From Vibrio natriegens NBRC 15636 = ATCC 14048 = DSM 759 (GTDB taxonomy: Bacteria > Pseudomonadota > Gammaproteobacteria > Enterobacterales > Vibrionaceae), in contig NZ_CP141822.1 of assembly GCF_035621455.1 (NCBI RefSeq), positions 1,798,001 to 1,862,000 of the forward strand: DNA of 64,000 nucleotides, read 5' to 3'. Below the pieces are notes generated by a model that was not told the origin of the DNA, did no database searches, and was given only the letters and a program-made list of their open reading frames with translations. The translations under genes were made by a program, and so were the position numbers. This document shows, piece after piece, positions 1 through 9,779 of this stretch. Each line of letters starts with the position of its first letter. Within the stretch, counting starts at the first letter, position 1.

Positions 1-421
1 TACGACCATGGAAGCCACCTTTAAACGCAATCACGCCGCTACGGCCAGTGTGAGCACGTGCTACTTTCACGGCGTTTTCAACCGCTTCTGCACCTGTTGT
101 CAGGAAGATGGCTTTCTTCTTAGTCTCACCCGGAGCAAGTTCAGTTAATTTTTCCGCCAGCTCGACGAATGATGCGTAAGGCGTCACCATTGCACAAGTG
201 TGTGAGAAGTTATCGAGCTGAGCTTTTACCGCTTCGCTGATGCGCTTATGAGAATGACCAGTATTAGTCACCGCAATGCCCGCCGCGAAATCGATGTACT
301 TGTTACCTTCAATATCCCAAACATGCGCGTTTTCTGCTTTCTCTACGTAAAGCGGGTATAGCGCACCCATACCTTGAGCAATTACCTGGTTTCTTCTTTC
401 GTGTAGTTGTTGGTTAGTCAT
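1..421 (-). CDS. gabT: 4-aminobutyrate aminotransferase, N-terminal part (cut by window edge)
   Basis: PLP-dependent class III aminotransferase that transfers the GABA amino group to 2-oxoglutarate, giving succinate semialdehyde and glutamate. About 140 N-terminal residues are present. They read MTNQQLHERRNQVIAQGMG, then a segment with GIAVTNTGHSH and LTTGAEAVENAVKVAR, typical of GabT. The active-site lysine lies beyond the edge. The ATG is 11 bp after the gabD stop, so the two genes are very likely co-transcribed as the last steps of the putrescine pathway. A related ornithine-type aminotransferase cannot be fully excluded from this part alone, but the context favours GabT. Confidence 0.88.
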   Translation of the reverse strand, partial: MTNQQLHERRNQVIAQGMGALYPLYVEKAENAHVWDIEGNKYIDFAAGIAVTNTGHSHKRISEAVKAQLDNFSHTCAMVTPYASFVELAEKLTELAPGETKKKAIFLTTGAEAVENAVKVARAHTGRSGVIAFKGGFHGR

Positions 422-432
422 TGTTTTTATCC

Positions 433-1860
433 TTAGTTACCGCCAAAGCAGAGATATTTCACGTCCATGTATTCATCGATACCCTGTTTTGCTCCTTCAC
501 GTCCGATGCCGGACTGTTTAACGCCACCGAAAGGAGCCACTTCAGTAGAGATCATGCCTTCGTTAATACCCACCATGCCGTATTCAAGCGCTTCTGCGAT
601 CTTCCAAACACGGTGAATGTTCTGGCTGTAGAAGTACGATGCTAAGCCGTAAATCGTATCGTTCGCCATTTCGATAAGCTGTTCATCAGTATCAAAGCGA
701 ATCACTGGCGCGACAGGGCCGAAGATTTCTTCAGAGACAATCTTCATGTCGTGAGTCACGTCTTTTAGCACCACTGGCTGCATGAACAAGCCATCAAGCT
801 CTTTAAGCTCAGTGACTGGCTTCGCACCTTGCTCGATAGCACCATCAATTAACGCCTGGATGCCCTGCTTCGCTGACTCGCTGATCACCGGGCCGATATT
901 CACGCCCTCTTCCAGGCCATTGCCAACTTTAAGCTGCTGAACGGCGGCATCAAACTTAGTGACAAACTCGTCATACACTTTGCTGTGTACGTAGAAACGG
1001 TTCGCACAAACACATGTTTGGCCAGCATTGCGGAATTTAGACGCCATCGCACCAGTTACTGCGGCATCGATATCTGCATCATCAAATACGATGAATGGTG
1101 CATTGCCACCCAGCTCCATAGATGTGCGTTTTACGTCACCCGCACATTGCTGCATCAGCACACTGCCGACTTGAGTGGAGCCGGTAAACGAAAGCTTGCG
1201 GATCAGTGGGTGTGACGTGAAAATCGCGCCAATCTGACGAGAGCTTTCCCCAAGAACAACTTGAAGTACGTCTCTTGGAATACCCGCTTGATAAGCGAGT
1301 TCAGCCACTGCAAATGCAGAAAATGGCGTGGCTTCTGACGGTTTCACGATAAAAGTACAACCTGCCGCTAATGCCGGACCCGCTTTACGGGTGATCATTG
1401 CAATCGGGAAGTTCCACGGCGTGATGGCACACGCTACACCAATTGGCTGTTTAATGGTCACCAAACGCTTGTCTGCACTTGGCGATGGAATGGTTTCACC
1501 GTAAGTACGTTTCGCTTCTTCTGCAAACCATTCGATAAAGCTTGCACCGTAAAGGACTTCGCCTTGAGCCTCTGCCAACGGCTTGCCTTGCTCTAGTGTC
1601 ATCAGTCGGCCAAGATCTTCTTTATTTTCTAGCAGAAGTTGGTACCAACGATTAAGTAAGCCAGAGCGAGTTTTCGCTGGCAGCGCCGCCCATTCTTTTT
1701 GTGCAACGCTAGCGCGTTCAATACCGTCCAGAATGTCGGTTTCAGTCGTCACTGGCGCGTAGCCAAGCACTTCGCCCGTGGCTGGGTTGGTTACCGCTGT
1801 ACCTTGCACTTCACTCGCCACCATGAACGAAAGAAGGCTTTTGTTTTTAATCTGTTCCAT
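433..1860 (-). CDS. gabD: NAD(P)-dependent succinate-semialdehyde dehydrogenase
   Basis: Oxidises succinate semialdehyde to succinate, the exit of GABA catabolism into the TCA cycle. The 475-residue protein is full length for the aldehyde dehydrogenase superfamily. It shows the ITPWNFP cofactor segment, FTGSTQVG, the general-base glutamate in MELGGNAP and the catalytic cysteine in AGQTCVCANR. The C-terminal GVKQSGIGREG is typical of GabD. The ATG is preceded by AAGGAA at good spacing. It lies 71 bp after aguA and 11 bp before gabT in the leftward polyamine operon. Cofactor preference cannot be read from sequence. Confidence 0.93.
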   Translation of the reverse strand: MEQIKNKSLLSFMVASEVQGTAVTNPATGEVLGYAPVTTETDILDGIERASVAQKEWAALPAKTRSGLLNRWYQLLLENKEDLGRLMTLEQGKPLAEAQGEVLYGASFIEWFAEEAKRTYGETIPSPSADKRLVTIKQPIGVACAITPWNFPIAMITRKAGPALAAGCTFIVKPSEATPFSAFAVAELAYQAGIPRDVLQVVLGESSRQIGAIFTSHPLIRKLSFTGSTQVGSVLMQQCAGDVKRTSMELGGNAPFIVFDDADIDAAVTGAMASKFRNAGQTCVCANRFYVHSKVYDEFVTKFDAAVQQLKVGNGLEEGVNIGPVISESAKQGIQALIDGAIEQGAKPVTELKELDGLFMQPVVLKDVTHDMKIVSEEIFGPVAPVIRFDTDEQLIEMANDTIYGLASYFYSQNIHRVWKIAEALEYGMVGINEGMISTEVAPFGGVKQSGIGREGAKQGIDEYMDVKYLCFGGN

Positions 1861-1931
1861 GGTTATTCCTTTTAACCGCTTTTCAACAGCGCCACACTAA
1901 CGAAGCAACTCGTGGCGATGTATTTCGCTTT

Positions 1932-3014
1932 TTAAGCTGGGATCTGCTGTGTAATGCAGTGAATATTTCCACCGCCAAGCAGCACTTCTCTTGACGGTAT
2001 AGCAATGATTTGATGCTCTGGCATCGCGTTTTGCAAAATTTCGATTGCGATCGCATCCGTTTCTTCGTCGAGCATCGGCAAAAATACATGGTCGTTCACA
2101 ATGAGGAAGTTCGCGTATGACGCACTGAGGCGCTCACCGGCTTGTCTGCTCATTCCTGCACTCGCATCAATGCCATTGGCTTCAGCTTCACTGTAGTGCA
2201 GTGGCCCTGGTATTGGTAGACGGACAATCTCGATATCGCGTCCCTTTGCGTCTTGCTGTGACTTCAGCGCTTTTTCAGCTTGTCTGGAAAGCTCGTACTG
2301 CGGATCGCTAGGATCGTCAGTCCAACTCAACACGACTTTACCCGGTGCAATCACATGCAGCAGGTTATCCACGTGACCATCAGTTTCGTCATTGAATAAA
2401 CCATTTGGAACCCAAATGACTTTTTCGATGCCTAGATAAACTTTTAACTGCTCTTCAATTTCCGTTTTGCTCAAGTGAGGGTTACGACCCGGACTAAGCA
2501 GGCACTCTTCTGTCGTGTAAAGCGTCCCTTCTCCATCGGTATGAATCGAGCCACCTTCAAGTACAAACGGGGCGCGGTAGTAATCAATACCGATGATGTC
2601 GCACACGGAACCTGCAACTAAATCATCTTGCTGCCAGTTTTCATACAAGCCGTTGTATTCTCCGCCCCAAGCATTGAACTTCCAGCTAATACCACGGCGA
2701 TCACCCGTTTGATTCACAACAACCGTTGGGCCAATATCTCGCATCCATGCATCGTTAAATGGAATTTCTACCAAACGAACGTCGGGATGAAGCAACTTTC
2801 GCGCACGGTCAAAGTTGTGAGAACACACTGCAACACTGACTTTTGTCACGTCGACAATTGCGTTGGCGATTCTGGCAAACGTCTCCTGTGCAGGAACCGC
2901 ACCGTCACGCCAGTTATCACGTCTTTCGGGCCAAGCTAGCCAGACTTCACTTACCGGCTGAAATTCAGCCGGAAAATAGAAGCCATCTTGTGCTGGTGTT
3001 GTAGATAACTTCAT
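1932..3014 (-). CDS. aguA: agmatine deiminase
   Basis: Hydrolyses agmatine to N-carbamoylputrescine and ammonia in the cytosol. The 360-residue protein has the guanidino-group-modifying fold. Visible motifs are AWMRDIGPT, the VLEGGSIHTDGEGT strand, the GHVDN segment with its catalytic histidine and aspartate, and the catalytic cysteine in GGGNIHCITQQ near the C-terminus. The start has a GAGG ribosome site. It lies 12 bp after aguB, so the two arginine-derived steps feed putrescine to the downstream Puu and Gab enzymes of the same operon. Confidence 0.95.
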   Translation of the reverse strand: MKLSTTPAQDGFYFPAEFQPVSEVWLAWPERRDNWRDGAVPAQETFARIANAIVDVTKVSVAVCSHNFDRARKLLHPDVRLVEIPFNDAWMRDIGPTVVVNQTGDRRGISWKFNAWGGEYNGLYENWQQDDLVAGSVCDIIGIDYYRAPFVLEGGSIHTDGEGTLYTTEECLLSPGRNPHLSKTEIEEQLKVYLGIEKVIWVPNGLFNDETDGHVDNLLHVIAPGKVVLSWTDDPSDPQYELSRQAEKALKSQQDAKGRDIEIVRLPIPGPLHYSEAEANGIDASAGMSRQAGERLSASYANFLIVNDHVFLPMLDEETDAIAIEILQNAMPEHQIIAIPSREVLLGGGNIHCITQQIPA

Positions 3015-3026
3015 AGTAACGCCTCT

Positions 3027-3893
3027 TTAAACAGCCAACTTTCCAACGCTTGTGTATAGCTCAGGACGACGGTCGCGGAACAGACCCCAAGCGTGACGAG
3101 CTTTTGCTGTTGCTTCTAGATCGATCTCTGCGTAAATTATCGTCTCGCCTTCACGTGGCGCTTCCGCAATTTTTGCACCCGTGTGGTCAGTAATGAAAGA
3201 AGATCCGTAGAACGTCGTTTCAATGCCGTCATCCACTTCTGTACCGACTCGGTTTGAAGCGATTACCGGCACTAAGTTTGCCGCAGAGTGACCTTGCATC
3301 GTACGCTGCCAGTGGTCACGAGAGTCCAATGTTGGATCTTGTGGTTCAGAGCCGATTGCCGTTGGGTAGAAAATCGCTTCTGCACCATGCAAAGCCAGAC
3401 TACGTGCTAGCTCTGGGAACCATTGATCCCAGCAAATGCCCGCACCAAATTTACCAAACTTGGTTTGCCATACTTTGAAGCCAGTGTCACCAGGGCTAAA
3501 GTAGTACTTTTCGCTGTAGCCAGGGCCGTCAGGGATGTGAGATTTACGGTAGTTTTCCAGTACCGTGCCGTCAGCATCGATCATCACTAGCGAGTTAAAA
3601 AAGGTATTACCCGCTTTTTCAAAATAGCTAACAGGAATAACCACACCCAGCTCTTTAGCCAAAGCACTCATCTCTTTGATAAGGCGACAATTCTCTGTTT
3701 CTTCCGCTAATTCAAAGTATTTCGCTTCTTGTTTTTTGCAGAAGTAAGGCGCTGCGAATAGTTCCTGAGGAAGAATCACATTCGCACCATTTTGTGCCGC
3801 TTCACGAATCGCCTTTTTTGCTTTTTCTAGGTTATCTTCCAGATCCCAGCTCTTAGTTAGTTGAAGAGCTGCAAATTTAACTACTTTGCTCAT
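3027..3893 (-). CDS. aguB: N-carbamoylputrescine amidase
   Basis: Nitrilase-superfamily enzyme that converts N-carbamoylputrescine to putrescine, CO2 and ammonia. The 288-residue chain carries the Glu-Lys-Cys triad: glutamate in LPQELF, lysine in YRKSHIPDG, cysteine in GAGICWDQWFPE. The length matches the family. ATG at 3893 has an AAGGA site. It is 17 bp after puuB and 12 bp before aguA. With AguA it makes putrescine from agmatine, which the flanking Puu enzymes then degrade. Confidence 0.95.
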   Translation of the reverse strand: MSKVVKFAALQLTKSWDLEDNLEKAKKAIREAAQNGANVILPQELFAAPYFCKKQEAKYFELAEETENCRLIKEMSALAKELGVVIPVSYFEKAGNTFFNSLVMIDADGTVLENYRKSHIPDGPGYSEKYYFSPGDTGFKVWQTKFGKFGAGICWDQWFPELARSLALHGAEAIFYPTAIGSEPQDPTLDSRDHWQRTMQGHSAANLVPVIASNRVGTEVDDGIETTFYGSSFITDHTGAKIAEAPREGETIIYAEIDLEATAKARHAWGLFRDRRPELYTSVGKLAV

Positions 3894-3910
3894 TGGATAT
3901 TCCTTATCTC

Positions 3911-5188
3911 TTAAATCGCTAGTTTGTCACGTAAGTTGTAGTAAGCCGCACCCATTGCTGTAAATGGAATTTGGAAGTGACGGCCACCCGGGAAGGAGTA
4001 GTGTTTTAGTGCTGCAAACGCATCAAAGCGTTCCGCGTGTCCGGTTAAAGCTTCAGCTAGAAGCTTACCTGCAAGGTGTGTACACGTAACGCCGTGGCCA
4101 CTGTAGCCTTGTAGGTAGTAAATGTTGTCTGCAAATGAGCCGAACTGAGGCATACGTGAATAGGTCAGCAAGAAGTTACCTGTCCACGCATAATCAATCT
4201 TAATACCCTTCAATTGAGGGAAAACTTTTTCTAGTTTTGGACGAATCAACGATTCTACGTTTTCTGGATCACGAGCACCGTAAACTACGCCGCCTCCGAA
4301 AAGCATTCGCTTGTCTGCCGTTAAGCGGAAGTAATCCAGCAGGTAGTTACAGTCTTCAACACAGTAGTCACTGGTCAGTACTTGCTTTAGCTGCTCTTCA
4401 TTCAGTGGTTCCGTAGCAATAACCTGTGTACCACAAGGAATCGCTTTATTACTGATATTCGGTGCCAGGCCACCTAGGTACGCGTTACCTGCCAGCACAA
4501 CGTATTTGCTCTTAACGCTGCCTTGCGCCGTTTTCACTACTGGATTAATACCTTTATCAATCGATAGCACAGCAGACTGTTCAAAAATTTGGCCACCCAG
4601 AGAAACAAAAGCCGCCGCTTCGCCTAACGCCAGTTTAAGCGGGTGGATGTGGCCACCACGCATGTCCAGCAGACCGCCAGTATAAACTTTCGTACCTACG
4701 GCCTTTTCAACTTCACCTGCGTCCAGCAGAGTGAGCTGATCGTTGCCGTAGCGTTCCCAGTTTTTCTTATGCTCTTCAAGACCTTTAAGCTGTTTCTTAG
4801 TCAGCGCCGTGAACAAGCCACCTTGTTTTAAATCACATTCAATGTCGTATTTATCAACCAGACCACGGATGATGTCGCCACCTTCAAAGATCATGTCGCA
4901 CAGTGCTTTTGCCTGGCGTTGGTCGTAACGGCTTTCAATAACATCAACATCTCGGCTGTAACTGTTGACGATCTGGCCACCGTTACGACCAGTTGCTCCA
5001 AAACCTACTTTTGCACTTTCCAGCACAACTACTTTGAAACCTTTTTCTGCGAGATGCAGTGCAGAAGAAAGACCAGAGAAGCCTGCGCCAACCACACACA
5101 CATCACACTCGATGTTGTCTTGAAGTTGTGGGTAGTCCGGCATGTTTGGCACAGAGTGCGCGTAGAACGAATCCGTATGCTTGTTCAT
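3911..5188 (-). CDS. puuB: gamma-glutamylputrescine oxidoreductase (FAD)
   Basis: Flavoprotein of the DAO family that oxidises gamma-glutamylputrescine to gamma-glutamyl-gamma-aminobutyraldehyde, releasing ammonia and H2O2. The 425 residues start with a Rossmann FAD-binding motif, VVGAGFSGLSSALHLAEKG, followed by GFGATGRNGGQI. The C-terminal YLQGYSGHGVTCTHLAGK is typical of PuuB. ATG at 5188 has AAGGAATATC upstream. It lies between puuC and aguB with short gaps, fitting the order of the pathway. Confidence 0.93.
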   Translation of the reverse strand: MNKHTDSFYAHSVPNMPDYPQLQDNIECDVCVVGAGFSGLSSALHLAEKGFKVVVLESAKVGFGATGRNGGQIVNSYSRDVDVIESRYDQRQAKALCDMIFEGGDIIRGLVDKYDIECDLKQGGLFTALTKKQLKGLEEHKKNWERYGNDQLTLLDAGEVEKAVGTKVYTGGLLDMRGGHIHPLKLALGEAAAFVSLGGQIFEQSAVLSIDKGINPVVKTAQGSVKSKYVVLAGNAYLGGLAPNISNKAIPCGTQVIATEPLNEEQLKQVLTSDYCVEDCNYLLDYFRLTADKRMLFGGGVVYGARDPENVESLIRPKLEKVFPQLKGIKIDYAWTGNFLLTYSRMPQFGSFADNIYYLQGYSGHGVTCTHLAGKLLAEALTGHAERFDAFAALKHYSFPGGRHFQIPFTAMGAAYYNLRDKLAI

Positions 5189-5236
5189 ATTGATATTCCT
5201 TTATTAATCGTCAGCTGGGTTAGAACGTGTGCCTTT

Positions 5237-6721
5237 TTAGGCGTGAAGGCGAATCCAAGTGGTCTTGGTTTCTGTGAATTTCTCAATGGCGTGCAGCGAT
5301 TTATCTCGCCCATTTCCGCTCATTTTGAATCCACCGAATGGAACCGTCATGTCACCTTCGTTGTAGTTGTTCACCCATACCGAGCCGGCTTGTAGTCGTT
5401 TAGCGACTCGGTGAACACGGTTGATGTTGCTGCTCCAAAGTGCCGCGCCCAGGCCGTACTTAGAGTCGTTGGCAATTTCGATAGCTTGTGCTTCATCCTT
5501 GAATGGAATCACACAGAGTACTGGTCCGAAGATTTCCTCTTGAGCAACGCGGTATTGATTATCCACGTTATCCAAAATAGTTGGCTCGACGAACGCACCT
5601 TGACCTTCAACATTGCCACCACAGCGCAAAATGGCGCCTTCAGACTGGCCTAATGTAATGTATTCCAACACTTTTGATTTGTGTTCTTGGTCGATAAGCG
5701 CACCCATAGAAGAACTAGGATCCATTGGATCTTTTGGTGCAAAAGCTTTAGCCGCTTCGATCACTTTTTCGATGAACTGCTCTTTAATGCTTTCATGAAT
5801 CAGCAGACGCGTTGCTGCCACACACACTTCACCCTGGTTATAGAAACAACCCGCTGCCGTTTCAGCCGCCGCGCGGTCTAAATCATCACAGTCTTCGAAT
5901 ACGATGTTGGCATTCTTACCACCAGCTTCTGCGAAGACACGTTTCAGGTTACTTTCGCCAGAACGAACCATCAGCTGGCCAGCGATGCGCGTAGAACCAG
6001 TGAAAGCGATACAATCCACATCTTGGTGTGTTGCCAGCGCGTCACCCGCTTCATGACCAAAACCTGTGATGACCTGGAACACACCCTTTGGCAAACCAGC
6101 TTGTTCTGCAAGTTGACCTAAGAAGATAGCAGTGAGTGAGGACTTTTCTGACGGCTTCAGGATCACGCTGTTGCCTGCCGCAAGCGCTGGACCAAGCTTC
6201 CAGCAAGCTAGCCAGAGTGGGAAGTTCCATGGAACAACCGCCGAGACAACACCAATCGCTTGGTGAGAAATAAACGCGTGAACATCTTTTTCTGTTGGTG
6301 CGACTTCGCCATAGACTTTATCGATCGCTTCTGCGTACCAGCGTAATGATGAAGCCGCGCCAGGGATATCTGTAGAGAAGCTGTGAGAAATAGGTTTACC
6401 GGTATCCAGAGTTTCAAGCAGAGCCAACTCTTCACGGTTTTGGTCTATCAGATCAGCGAACTGTTTTAGAATCGCTTTACGATGTGCAGGGCTGCTTTCA
6501 CTCCACTGACCTGATTGAAATGCTTTACGAGCGTATGACACCGCAAGATCGACATCTTCACTTTCACAACGAGCAATTTCGGTAAATATTTCGTCTGTTG
6601 CTGGATTAACGACAGGGATCGTTTTTCCACTTAATGCTGCGCTGTATTCACCGTTGATGTACGCCCTGTTTTCGATGTTTAGATTGTTTTTAAGTTCAAT
6701 CCATTGTTCTTGAGTTTTCAT
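5237..6721 (-). CDS. puuC: gamma-glutamyl-gamma-aminobutyraldehyde dehydrogenase
   Basis: Aldehyde dehydrogenase (494 residues) oxidising gamma-glutamyl-gamma-aminobutyraldehyde to gamma-glutamyl-GABA; E. coli PuuC is also broad on small aldehydes. Motifs: VVPWNFPLWLACWKLGPALA, AFTGSTRIAG, glutamate in FAEAGGKNA, catalytic cysteine in NQGEVCVAATR. The C-terminus has FGGFKMSGNGRDKS. A GGAG site precedes the ATG. It is 35 bp after puuR and 48 bp before puuB. It differs clearly from gabD in the same operon, so the two dehydrogenases serve successive steps. Confidence 0.92.
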   Translation of the reverse strand: MKTQEQWIELKNNLNIENRAYINGEYSAALSGKTIPVVNPATDEIFTEIARCESEDVDLAVSYARKAFQSGQWSESSPAHRKAILKQFADLIDQNREELALLETLDTGKPISHSFSTDIPGAASSLRWYAEAIDKVYGEVAPTEKDVHAFISHQAIGVVSAVVPWNFPLWLACWKLGPALAAGNSVILKPSEKSSLTAIFLGQLAEQAGLPKGVFQVITGFGHEAGDALATHQDVDCIAFTGSTRIAGQLMVRSGESNLKRVFAEAGGKNANIVFEDCDDLDRAAAETAAGCFYNQGEVCVAATRLLIHESIKEQFIEKVIEAAKAFAPKDPMDPSSSMGALIDQEHKSKVLEYITLGQSEGAILRCGGNVEGQGAFVEPTILDNVDNQYRVAQEEIFGPVLCVIPFKDEAQAIEIANDSKYGLGAALWSSNINRVHRVAKRLQAGSVWVNNYNEGDMTVPFGGFKMSGNGRDKSLHAIEKFTETKTTWIRLHA

Positions 6722-6756
6722 ACGCTCTCCTTGTTATCACACAAGGCAAGCACCAC

Positions 6757-7314
6757 TTAGAATGTGGTTGGCGTATGCGCGCTTATCATTCGACAAGCCT
6801 TGTCTGTGTGATTCGTAAATCTGTGTGGCTGAGTCGTATCAATAACGTACGACTCGCCTTCTTTGATGACGAACGAACGGCCTTTGTATTCGAGAGTGAT
6901 TTCTCCCTCTAGTACCGTGCCAATTTCTTCGCCTTCGTGTTTTATTTCAGCTGAACCTGTTGTTCCGTGTGGTGCATATTCTTCGATCAGGAATCCAATC
7001 ACCTGCTCTTTCGTGCCGTTGGTCACCAGTTTCATCGAAACGGTTTCGCTGCCCATTTCGACCAGCTCTTCTGGCGTAACGACAACTTTCACTTCATCAT
7101 TCTGAGTTTGTTCAAAAATGAAAAACTCCGACAGAGATAAAGAAAATACGTTCACTATTTTTTGCAACGAGCTAACCGAAGGGCTCACTTTGCCATTTTC
7201 AATCGATGAAATAGCACTGTGAGTAATGCCCGCTCGCTCGGCTAATTCTCGTTGTGACAATCCATGTTTTTTTCTTAACTGAACAATATTTCTACCAATC
7301 TCTTGATTGTCCAT
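6757..7314 (-). CDS. puuR: PuuR-type repressor: XRE helix-turn-helix plus cupin
   Basis: Regulator of 185 residues. An N-terminal XRE helix-turn-helix (residues about 7-61, with LSQRELAERAGITHSAISSIENG) is followed by a C-terminal cupin (about 110-180, with HEGEEIGTVLEGEITLEY). In E. coli PuuR represses puu genes and is released by putrescine. It sits inside the operon it would control, 17 bp after puuD. ATG at 7314 has GGAG eight bases upstream. Candidate sites lie in the puuD/puuA gap at 8089-8100 and 8213-8225. Confidence 0.9.
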   Translation of the reverse strand: MDNQEIGRNIVQLRKKHGLSQRELAERAGITHSAISSIENGKVSPSVSSLQKIVNVFSLSLSEFFIFEQTQNDEVKVVVTPEELVEMGSETVSMKLVTNGTKEQVIGFLIEEYAPHGTTGSAEIKHEGEEIGTVLEGEITLEYKGRSFVIKEGESYVIDTTQPHRFTNHTDKACRMISAHTPTTF

Positions 7315-7331
7315 TCATGTGGCTCCAAAAA

Positions 7332-8078
7332 TTAAAGAGAAGCCGCCATAATAAATTCTTTGAATAAAATTTGTGAGAAATGATTGGTTTTTGCTTTCCA
7401 TTCTGGGTGCCACTGCACGCCAACGAAATATTTTTGCCCAGCCAGGCTAAAAGCTTCTATCAAACCATCGGGTGCTTTCGCTTCAACTTTAAGCTGCGGC
7501 GCTAGCTGATCAACACCTTGATTGTGCAGCGTATTGACTTCAAAGAAGGTCGTATTTTCCCAATGATTTTCAACTAACCATTGTTCAAATAAGCTCTCCT
7601 TTTGAACTAATACTGCATGAGCAGGCGCGTATTTCTGTTCGAAATCATCAACAGGTGCTTCGCGGTGATCATTAAAACCAGAATCGTGAACCGCAGGGTT
7701 AAGAGTGCCACCTAATGCAACGTTCATCTCCTGGAAACCGCGACAAATACCAAGACAAGGAATGTCTTTATCTACCGCGTGTCGAATCAGGTTCAGTGCC
7801 AATTCATCGCGTGCTTCATCTTTCTTATTCTCAGTATGGCTAGCGTTGTAGCGATGTGGCGCAACATTTGAGTGGCTGCCCGGGAACAAGAAACCGTCAC
7901 AAAGCTCCAGGATTGAGTCGACTTCATCACTCGACATATCCGGCGCTAACATAACAGGCAGACCACCAAAGTCTTTCACTGCGCGTAGGTAAAAATCATT
8001 GACCGCCTGAATTTGGTAACCACCTAACTCCTTGGTGCAGCTAACAACGCCAATGATGGGTTTGCGTGTCGTTGTCAT
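7332..8078 (-). CDS. puuD: gamma-glutamyl-GABA hydrolase
   Basis: Class I glutamine amidotransferase-like hydrolase that frees GABA from gamma-glutamyl-GABA. The 248 residues show the nucleophilic cysteine elbow in LGICRGFQEMNVALGG and the His-Glu pair in GVQWHPEW. This is the usual PuuD length. It is the first gene of the leftward operon, facing puuA across a 339-bp gap. GABA then goes to GabT and GabD at the far end of the same operon. Confidence 0.93.
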   Translation of the reverse strand: MTTTRKPIIGVVSCTKELGGYQIQAVNDFYLRAVKDFGGLPVMLAPDMSSDEVDSILELCDGFLFPGSHSNVAPHRYNASHTENKKDEARDELALNLIRHAVDKDIPCLGICRGFQEMNVALGGTLNPAVHDSGFNDHREAPVDDFEQKYAPAHAVLVQKESLFEQWLVENHWENTTFFEVNTLHNQGVDQLAPQLKVEAKAPDGLIEAFSLAGQKYFVGVQWHPEWKAKTNHFSQILFKEFIMAASL

Positions 8079-8417
8079 AACATATCCGTGTTCAATTTAT
8101 TTAACATCAACACTACAAATCGTGTACAAAATTATCAACATCGACGTTCGATATTATCGCCACAATGTGACACAGAGCACTTTTTAGGCCATTAAATTGA
8201 ATATTTATGCTCATTATATTGAACAAAACAAAAACGACTGTTACAAAATAGTTAACAACAAAGCACAAAAATAACCCATTAAAAAGTCAGAACACAAGAT
8301 AAGTGGTTGTTTAAATTAAATATAACTGAATTAACACGCACATTAATTAACGCTTTGTAATTTAATTGTTAATTTAGCTATCTCTAATTTCTACTCATCT
8401 GGCTATTGGAGAAAAAA
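8079..8417. promoter_or_regulatory. divergent puuD/puuA control region
   Basis: AT-rich 339-bp gap between two divergent genes of one pathway. It holds TGTTCAATTTAT at 8089-8100 and, in the other orientation, ATTATATTGAACA at 8213-8225. Both share a TTGAACA half that resembles the AT-rich PuuR sites described in E. coli. No coding sequence is supported here. The assignment to PuuR is inference from motif and position. Confidence 0.5.
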
Positions 8418-9761
8418 ATGGAATCGTATCTACAGGAAGTTCAAAATTTTAAACAACAGTGGCCCAACATCGAGTTCGTCGACCTCATCTTTACCGACAT
8501 CAATGCAACACCAAGAGGCAAACGTATCCCGGTAGAGGCTCTGGAAAAGCTTAACAAAGGTGTCGCATTACCTCTTTCAACCATTACGCTCGATACGAAA
8601 GGTAATGTGGTAGAAACGGCAGGGTTAGGCGAAGACTTGGGCGAACCGGACAATCTTTGTTTCCCGATCAGCGGTACATTGATGCCAACCGCGAAAGAAC
8701 AAGTTGGCCAATTGCTACTGAGCATGATGGATGATTCAGGAAAACGACCAAATCCTTTGTTCATTCGCAATATCCTCGCTTCGATACTTGAGAAGTTAAA
8801 AGCTAAAGATCAGTACCCTTGTGTTGCTCTGGAACTGGAATTTTACTTAATTGATAAACAGCGCGGTGAGAATGGCACACCTTTAACCGCCATCAACCCT
8901 ACTAAGAAAACACGTGAGAAAGATACCGAGGTGTACGACTTAGATGGGCTTGATGACTATGCTGACTTCTTATCGGATCTCAACAAAATCGCATTGGAAC
9001 AGGGCTTAAATACCTCAGGCGCTCTTTCGGAATCGGCTCCAGGCCAGTTTGAAATCAACTTTAACCATTCAAAAGATGTCCTTCGTGCGTGTGACGAAAT
9101 CATCATCGCTAAGCGCCTGATCCGTCAGGTGGCCCACCAGCACGGGTTCGATGCAACCTTTATGGCTAAGCCTTTCGGCGAACAAGCTGGTAATGGTATG
9201 CACATCCACTTAAGTTTGATGGATAGCGCTGGCAACAACCACTTTAGCCAACAAGATGGCGAAGCGAGTCCCCTCTTTTATCAAACTATGGCGGCGATGC
9301 TTGAACAAACATCAGATGCCATGGGATTAATTTGTCCTAATGTTAACTCTTTCCGCCGTTTTGTTCCTGGTGCTTACGTTCCTACAAAAGCGGACTGGGG
9401 CGAAAACCATCGTGGTGTCGCATTACGTGTTCCTATCAGCGATAGTAAAAACCGTCGCATCGAACATCGTATCGCGGGAGCTGACGTTAACCCTTACATC
9501 CTCGCTGCAGTAGTACTTTCCGCGGTATTAGCGAGCGAAAACTATACCAAAGACCAATGTCCATCAACCTTAAGCGACGACGCGATTGACTTACCTGTGC
9601 GTATGTCAGAAGCTCTAGAGCAGTTGGAACACAGTGAGCTGGCTCAGTACATTTCAAGGGACTTTATCGATATGTATTTAGCTTGCAAACGCAGTGAACT
9701 CGCTGAATTTGAGCGCGCTATCACGCCACTGGAAATTGACTGGATGTTGCACTCGGCATAA
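8418..9761 (+). CDS. puuA: gamma-glutamylputrescine synthetase (glutamine synthetase family)
   Basis: ATP-dependent ligase joining glutamate to putrescine, the entry step of the Puu pathway. The 447-residue protein has the glutamine-synthetase catalytic domain: LELEFYLID, ESAPGQFEINF, MAKPFGEQAGNGMHIHLSL, NSFRRFVPGAYVP and RIEHRIAGADVNPY. The ATG at 8418 is chosen over an in-frame TTG at 8406, because GGAG at 8408-8411 lies seven bases upstream of it and overlaps the TTG. It is divergent from puuD and is followed 18 bp later by the NhaC-family carrier. Confidence 0.93.
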   Translation: MESYLQEVQNFKQQWPNIEFVDLIFTDINATPRGKRIPVEALEKLNKGVALPLSTITLDTKGNVVETAGLGEDLGEPDNLCFPISGTLMPTAKEQVGQLLLSMMDDSGKRPNPLFIRNILASILEKLKAKDQYPCVALELEFYLIDKQRGENGTPLTAINPTKKTREKDTEVYDLDGLDDYADFLSDLNKIALEQGLNTSGALSESAPGQFEINFNHSKDVLRACDEIIIAKRLIRQVAHQHGFDATFMAKPFGEQAGNGMHIHLSLMDSAGNNHFSQQDGEASPLFYQTMAAMLEQTSDAMGLICPNVNSFRRFVPGAYVPTKADWGENHRGVALRVPISDSKNRRIEHRIAGADVNPYILAAVVLSAVLASENYTKDQCPSTLSDDAIDLPVRMSEALEQLEHSELAQYISRDFIDMYLACKRSELAEFERAITPLEIDWMLHSA

Positions 9762-9779
9762 ACAAAGGAAATGTAATTT

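Noticed and set aside
4643..5395. Rightward frames opposite puuB and puuC
   Set aside because: They are antisense shadows of well-supported genes with no ribosome sites or family matches; the same holds for other long frames opposite real genes across the window.
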